24,203 nucleotides of DNA, taken from assembly GCA_010014835.2 (NCBI GenBank), contig JAAAKB020000001.1:1305226-1329428 (forward strand), given 5' to 3'. The position numbers were made by a program, and so were the translations under genes. This DNA comes from Apostichopus leukothele (taxonomy: Eukaryota; Echinodermata; Holothuroidea; Aspidochirotida; Stichopodidae). Positions 21,001 through 24,203 of the stretch are shown here, one piece after another; positions within the stretch are counted from its first letter, which is position 1, and each line of letters opens with the position of its first letter. The notes beneath the pieces were generated by a model. The model was given only the letters and a program-made list of their open reading frames with translations, made no database searches and had not been told where the DNA came from.

Positions 21001-22771
21001 CCTTCATTCTAGGGTGTCTACACATTCAAGCATATGTTGAAGTAAATACCAACCAGAAAGCCAAATGGCTTAGTAATTCCTTGCCACATTCCATATGGTC
21101 ATACTTCATATGACACTGCTGGTAAGATGAATTTTACACTGGGCATGTCGAGCCACATTAGTAAATACAAAGAATCCAATCTATTGGATGAGCTTCGGTC
21201 TTGATAAGTAGAGTTGTTTAAGTTTTTACAATAATTCCATTGTTTTCTGTGAATGTCTCGCACTCATTCTGATTCTGTTGACAACAAATGACCTTCAACA
21301 TTCACAGAAAACAATGGAATTATACCCATGAAACTTTATGAATAGCAACTGCCTTAATGACCTGCACAGTGGATTTAACATGCGCTGATGATGTAAGTTA
21401 TATCCTTGACCCATGTGGGATAATTCTGACACTGAATGACTTATTTCCCAATCCAATGATAAACTTTGTGAAAGGAAGTTTTATGGTTTTCATCTCCTTA
21501 GTGACAAATTGGAGGTTTTAACATTCCAAACACATAGATATTCTATAGAAGCTATCATTCAAAGGCATCTCAAAATGATTTGTGTTGAACACAAAACATC
21601 AGATCCAACAGTGTCTTCAAATCATTCCTTGTGTTTATTACTCAAAATATCAAAGGACCTCTCATATAATGTGCAACATAGCAACCTTTCTGCAGTAAAA
21701 TTAAAAATTCCATTAAAATTGCATGTATACTCACATCATCCTCATATCCATGTTCCCTCAATTTCGAAGCCATCTCATAGTCAGCTCGGAGTGCTGGATC
21801 GTGGAACTTTGTACAATCACCCAAATCTGCCCTCTACACAAGAAGAAGAAAACAGAAACAGGTTAAACATTTCAGATTTTGTGTTTGCTTCATTTTGTTG
21901 GCCTACAATGTTGTTCTAGGAGCCAGAGCATACTGTAACTGCAAACAGGAAAGGCTACAGTATGAGTTACCGACAGAAGTTCCTTGAAACAGGTTACCTG
22001 TAAATACACTAATTACAGGCTGAAAAACAAACAATCCAGTATCACTGTTGTCTTTATTACATGTAAAGCAGGTTATTTTGTAACAAGTTACATTATACAT
22101 TGGAGATGTAGATCCAGTGGGACAGTGTTTCTTTTCATTTTGAAGTGTTCAATACATCTTTGTCAAGTTATTTTGATAGTAGGAAGAAATGATATGATCT
22201 GTATGCTATTATTGTCCTCACATGAGGTACTGTACTTAAAACACATTATAGTGCCTACATTACAGTAAGTAACACATTTTCTTGTCACCAATTAATTCTT
22301 CACAAATGGAAACCTTACCATCCTCTATATATCCACTCCATGTAAAAAGCACTGTACAACCAAGAAATAAATTACTGTAGGTTGTTATGATATCATTTAT
22401 GATGTCATAGTGTCAAATAGATAGTGGCAAATGAAAGTGTGGAACTACAGTAGTTTCACTCCATTTCCTATGTCGTACAGTAGATATCCAGTCAACCTAA
22501 AACAGAATCAGGACATTGCATCCAATTTCTCTTGTTCAAACCCTGTTATGATGTAATTGTTTAGTAGAAGCCACCAAAGCTCTGCAGTTGCATGAATGAG
22601 TGCCCCCTAAACAAAGCGATGTGACTATGCCCAGGAAAACTGCTCTGAAATAATGTTGGAGGTTGATACTTACTGTGCTTGCTAGTATATCATGTGGACA
22701 ACAGTTTAGCAAGAATGCTCGGCACACTTTGGCATCAGTAAATCGAGGGCGAGCTGCTCCTTCTTCGATGC
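17892..22771 (-). CDS. LUC7L: LUC7-like U1 snRNP splicing factor, partial gene (four internal exons)
   Basis: Joined exons 22771-22674, 21833-21735, 20874-20764 and 18035-17892 encode about 150 residues that read without interruption as a LUC7 family protein. LUC7 proteins belong to or associate with U1 snRNP in the nucleus and help select 5' splice sites. The order matches the family: a basic linker, a first CCCH zinc finger split over the first two exons (cysteines in VCR, NCC and GDC, then histidine in KFH), the stretch with DRRTEVSKKRLAETQ, and the helical LAEAEKLG region with EEs and Ks. The sequence is nearer to LUC7L/LUC7L2 than to LUC7L3, because LUC7L3 lacks the LNCCPHD and SAEV blocks. 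All four exons have GT-AG borders, and the three introns between them are phase 0. The first exon should lie beyond the right edge. The second zinc finger (CEVC type) and the RS tail were not found. LUC7L and LUC7L2 cannot be told apart here. Confidence 0.93.
19606..19716 (+). repeat. 36-bp tandem repeat, three copies
   Basis: ATACACGCCCTATGCTGAAT starts at 19611 and 19647, and a near-identical copy with one change and one inserted base starts at 19683. Each continues TTACTTCCAGGAACAA. The near identity points to recent expansion inside the LUC7 intron. Confidence 0.92.
20524..20537 (+). repeat. Homopolymer run of 14 C
   Basis: A pure C run inside the LUC7 intron, equal to 14 G in the transcript. 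It belongs to the same class as the other G/C runs in the window. Confidence 0.9.
20764..20874 (-). CDS. LUC7L: LUC7-like exon: conserved DRRTEV helix region
   Basis: The exon is 111 nt (37 codons), phase 0 at both ends, with acceptor TTCCAG and donor GTAAAT. It encodes LAQLNAFLADIDRRTEVSKK and RLAETQESLSAEVNAK, which matches the vertebrate LUC7L block with DRRTE, KKRLAETQE and SAEV almost residue for residue. The region is predicted helical and links zinc finger 1 to the coiled coil. Confidence 0.95.
21051..21090 (+). repeat. Dispersed repeat, copy 2 (partner at 15825-15861)
   Basis: Shares GCTTAGTAATTCCTTGCCAC and its upstream AACCAGAAAGCCAA with the copy 5.2 kb away, in the same orientation. 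It lies in the LUC7 intron between 20875 and 21734. Confidence 0.75.
21231..21323. repeat. Perfect 26-bp inverted repeat (hairpin, 41-base loop) in LUC7 intron
   Basis: 21231-21256 (ATAATTCCATTGTTTTCTGT and six more bases) is the exact reverse complement of 21298-21323. The 26 pairs have no mismatch. A perfect stem in an intron is either a young inverted duplication or tiny inverted-repeat element, or a hairpin kept by selection such as a small-RNA precursor. The loop has no further symmetry. Confidence 0.9.
21735..21833 (-). CDS. LUC7L: LUC7-like exon: end of zinc finger 1
   Basis: The exon is 99 nt, exactly 33 codons, with a strong acceptor (long pyrimidine run, then TGTGTAG) and a GTGAGT donor. 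It encodes RADLGDCTKFHDPALRADYE, then MASK and a charged tail ending EDD. The Cys and His of GDC...KFH complete the CCCH finger. The tail with LREHGYEDD differs from the vertebrate version, which is aromatic and acidic here, so this is a lineage-variable linker. Confidence 0.94.
22674..22771 (-). CDS. LUC7L: LUC7-like exon: start of zinc finger 1
   Basis: This 98-nt exon begins after an acceptor ending CTATAG with two bases of a split codon. It then encodes IEEGAARPRF and TDAKVCRAFLLNCCPHDIL, and ends in ...AST before a GTAAGT donor. It supplies the first cysteines of the CCCH finger that contacts the U1 snRNA/5' splice-site duplex in this family. The split Gly codon implies a phase-1 intron leading to an upstream first exon, which I could not find between 22.78 kb and the window edge. 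Confidence 0.93.
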
Positions 22772-23262
22772 CTATAGTGTTACAAAAAAATCAAGAAATT
22801 TCAGTGAAATATTTATACTGTTGGTAAGTATGCTATGCTGGGAATAATTTAAATTTGGTATCACAACGTCAATACTTTCTAACTTAGGTGTGGCATAAAC
22901 ATATTGTTACGTAAACTTTGAAAATCATGTTTCTGCGCAGTATGAAATTTGAGCTTATTCAACCAACAGAAAGTGATGAACAATGTAAAACATGTTACAA
23001 AATCACTAATATGATGATTGCAACTTTTTTACCGCAAACAATTTGGCCACCGTTTTTCTGACACAAAAATGGTTTTGTCACTTCTTTATATTAACCAACT
23101 GAATACGATCCTATCATTGCTAGTGTATATCACAGTAAAGCCATACCACCTTGGCAGTTGAATGCTCAGTGAGAATGTTTTTTCAAAAGAGCAAACAATC
23201 ATGAATTATGATTTGACTTTCATCATATCAGCTCCAAGAGGTCCTGGTACCATTGACCAGGT
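22772..23262. other. Upstream flank or first intron of the LUC7-like gene; nothing else seen
   Basis: The split codon at 22771 means that an exon must lie upstream on the minus strand. No start with the family's short N-terminal helix (ALLDxLMG) is visible from here to the window edge. Confidence 0.5.
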
Positions 23263-23525
23263 ATCATAATTGGTAGTTATTAAGTGCGCTTAAATATGTA
23301 AGCATAGCAGGCCATTTCCACATGTTCAATAGAAGTAGACTACTATGGCCACTAGTACAGTAATATGCTCTACTGAAAATTTTAGAGATTGCATGATCAT
23401 AATTGTTAGTAATTAAGTGCGCTTAAATATGTAAGCATAGCGGGCCATTTCCACATGTTCATTAGAAGTAGACTACCATGGCCACTAGTAATATGCTCTA
23501 ATGAAAATTTTAGAGATTGCATGAG
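23263..23525 (+). repeat. 133-bp tandem duplication, two copies
   Basis: Both copies (from 23263 and 23396) run ATCATAATTG, TTAAGTGCGCTTAAATATGT, AAGCATAGC, GGCCATTTCCACATGTTCA, then TGGCCACTAGTA and TTTTAGAGATTGCATGA. They differ by a handful of bases and a 4-5-base indel. The unit contains the palindrome TTAAGTGCGCTTAA. Confidence 0.93.
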
Positions 23526-23603
23526 CATAGCCAAGACGTCATATGGAAGTTCAATCAAATTTTGCAATAAGTGTAGAAATTAGTAAATGTAGCCAGCTTT
23601 GAG

Positions 23604-23875
23604 GTCTACTACCTTCACTAAATATTGTCCCAGGCTAGTGTCGTTTTCAAAACGATCCCCACTTTGACTTTGAATGCAAAAGCCAATAGGAGGTCAATAA
23701 GTTGCATACACATTGTACACTGAATCATTCTCAGATGGCTCCCCATATTGACTTCATATCCGTGGAGCCACACCGAGATAGACACAGTCTACTGCCTTCA
23801 CCAATTATAGGCCTAGGCTGGCATCATTCTCAAAATGGCAGTTCCATTTTGAATTCGTATCTGCGGAGGCACTTC
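23604..23875 (+). repeat. Diverged 88-95-bp tandem repeat, three copies
   Basis: Units start at 23604 (GTCTACTACCTTCAC), about 23692 (the most diverged) and 23787 (GTCTACTGCCTTCAC). They share GGCTAGTGTC/GGCTGGCATC, ATTCTCAAAATGG-like words and TTTTGAATTCGTATCTGCGG-like ends. This is an older array directly after the 133-bp duplication. Confidence 0.75.
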
Positions 23876-23889
23876 AGGTAGTGAGACTA

Positions 23890-24065
23890 GTGTTCAAACG
23901 ATTAACCTAATCGGAATCGGAATCGGCCCGATTATTGCATAATCGGAACATAATCGGAATCGGTAAAAATTACGTGGAATACCAGTTATGTCATACCGAT
24001 TATTCAAAAACATATGGAAGGTGAAAATATCATGATTCAAAAACATGTGGAAGTTGAAAATATCA
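23890..24065 (+). repeat. AATCGG-rich segment and a 33-bp direct repeat; possible end of a DNA transposon
   Basis: AATCGG occurs six times between 23909 and 23963, with the complement CCGATTA at about 23928 and again near 23996. TAGTGTTCAAACGATTAA at about 23889 resembles the CAGTGTT-type termini of hAT elements. ATTCAAAAACAT(A/G)TGGAAG then repeats at 24002 and 24035. No transposase frame is present and the element would run off the window edge, so the hAT reading is a guess. Confidence 0.4.
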
Positions 24066-24203
24066 ACTGATGTATTAGGTTTGTTCTTTAACTACGAAAT
24101 ATTAAAATAAAGACACCCTCTAAACGTCTTTCACAATGTAATTTCATCAAATTAGGCTGCCAGGGTCGCCGATTTTGCTTCCCTCGTGGTTAGTGACTTC
24201 ATA

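Noticed and set aside
21509-21919. 136-codon plus-strand frame, the longest in the window
   Set aside because: It is antisense to the well-supported LUC7 exon at 21735-21833 and its flanking introns, so it is a shadow frame.
1-24203. Retrovirus-like, LINE, Polinton, CRISPR or toxin genes
   Set aside because: No reverse transcriptase, integrase, capsid, transposase or toxin-like frame is visible, and no long terminal repeats. The tandem arrays lack the equal spacer/repeat layout of CRISPR.

Overview
The window looks like nuclear DNA of an animal, most likely a marine invertebrate. An echinoderm or related deuterostome is my best guess at low confidence. The evidence is: split genes with GT-AG introns of 0.7 to 2.7 kb, AT-rich non-coding sequence, many short private tandem repeats, 12-14 base G or C runs, and a mosaic CpG pattern. 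There are no operons, no long ORFs, and no recognisable retroelement, virus-like or transposase coding region.

Two partial genes are supported, both on the minus strand. At 17.9-22.8 kb lie four consecutive internal exons of a LUC7-like splicing factor of the LUC7L/LUC7L2 type. They encode the first CCCH zinc finger and the following coiled-coil region. The first exon should lie beyond the right edge; the second zinc finger and the RS tail were not found. At 11.0-12.1 kb lie two exons of a DnaJ protein with a membrane segment, closest in layout to DNAJC4. It has the HPD motif and the second half of the J domain, but the exon for the first half was not found. The missing 3' part of LUC7 and the missing 5' part of the DnaJ gene are both expected in the same interval, 12.1-17.9 kb.

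Region by region: 1-9.9 kb has no gene I can recognise and ordinary CpG density. It holds a 38-bp minisatellite (3.8-4.05 kb), G-rich tracts (5.3, 7.2, 7.5 kb) and a 174-bp tandem duplication (9.34-9.69 kb). At about 9.9 kb CpG density drops several-fold and stays low through most of the rest. Next come a ~133-bp tandem array ending in a 100-N gap (10.1-10.6 kb), the DnaJ exons with a 90-bp repeat in their intron, and a long gene-poor stretch. That stretch carries an imperfect repeat field with a 56-bp inverted repeat (15.9-16.6 kb) and a promoter-like CpG-richer spot (17.1-17.5 kb). Then follow the LUC7 exons, whose introns hold a 36-bp repeat and a perfect 26-bp-stem hairpin. The right edge (23.2-24.2 kb) is packed with tandem duplications and an AATCGG-rich segment.

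Both proteins are housekeeping: pre-mRNA 5' splice-site selection through U1 snRNP, and membrane-tethered Hsp70 co-chaperoning. Nothing indicates that they work together. No new multi-gene system is evident. The points most worth checking are the split-gene junction, the sharp CpG boundary, the coding-like intronic repeat and the long hairpins.
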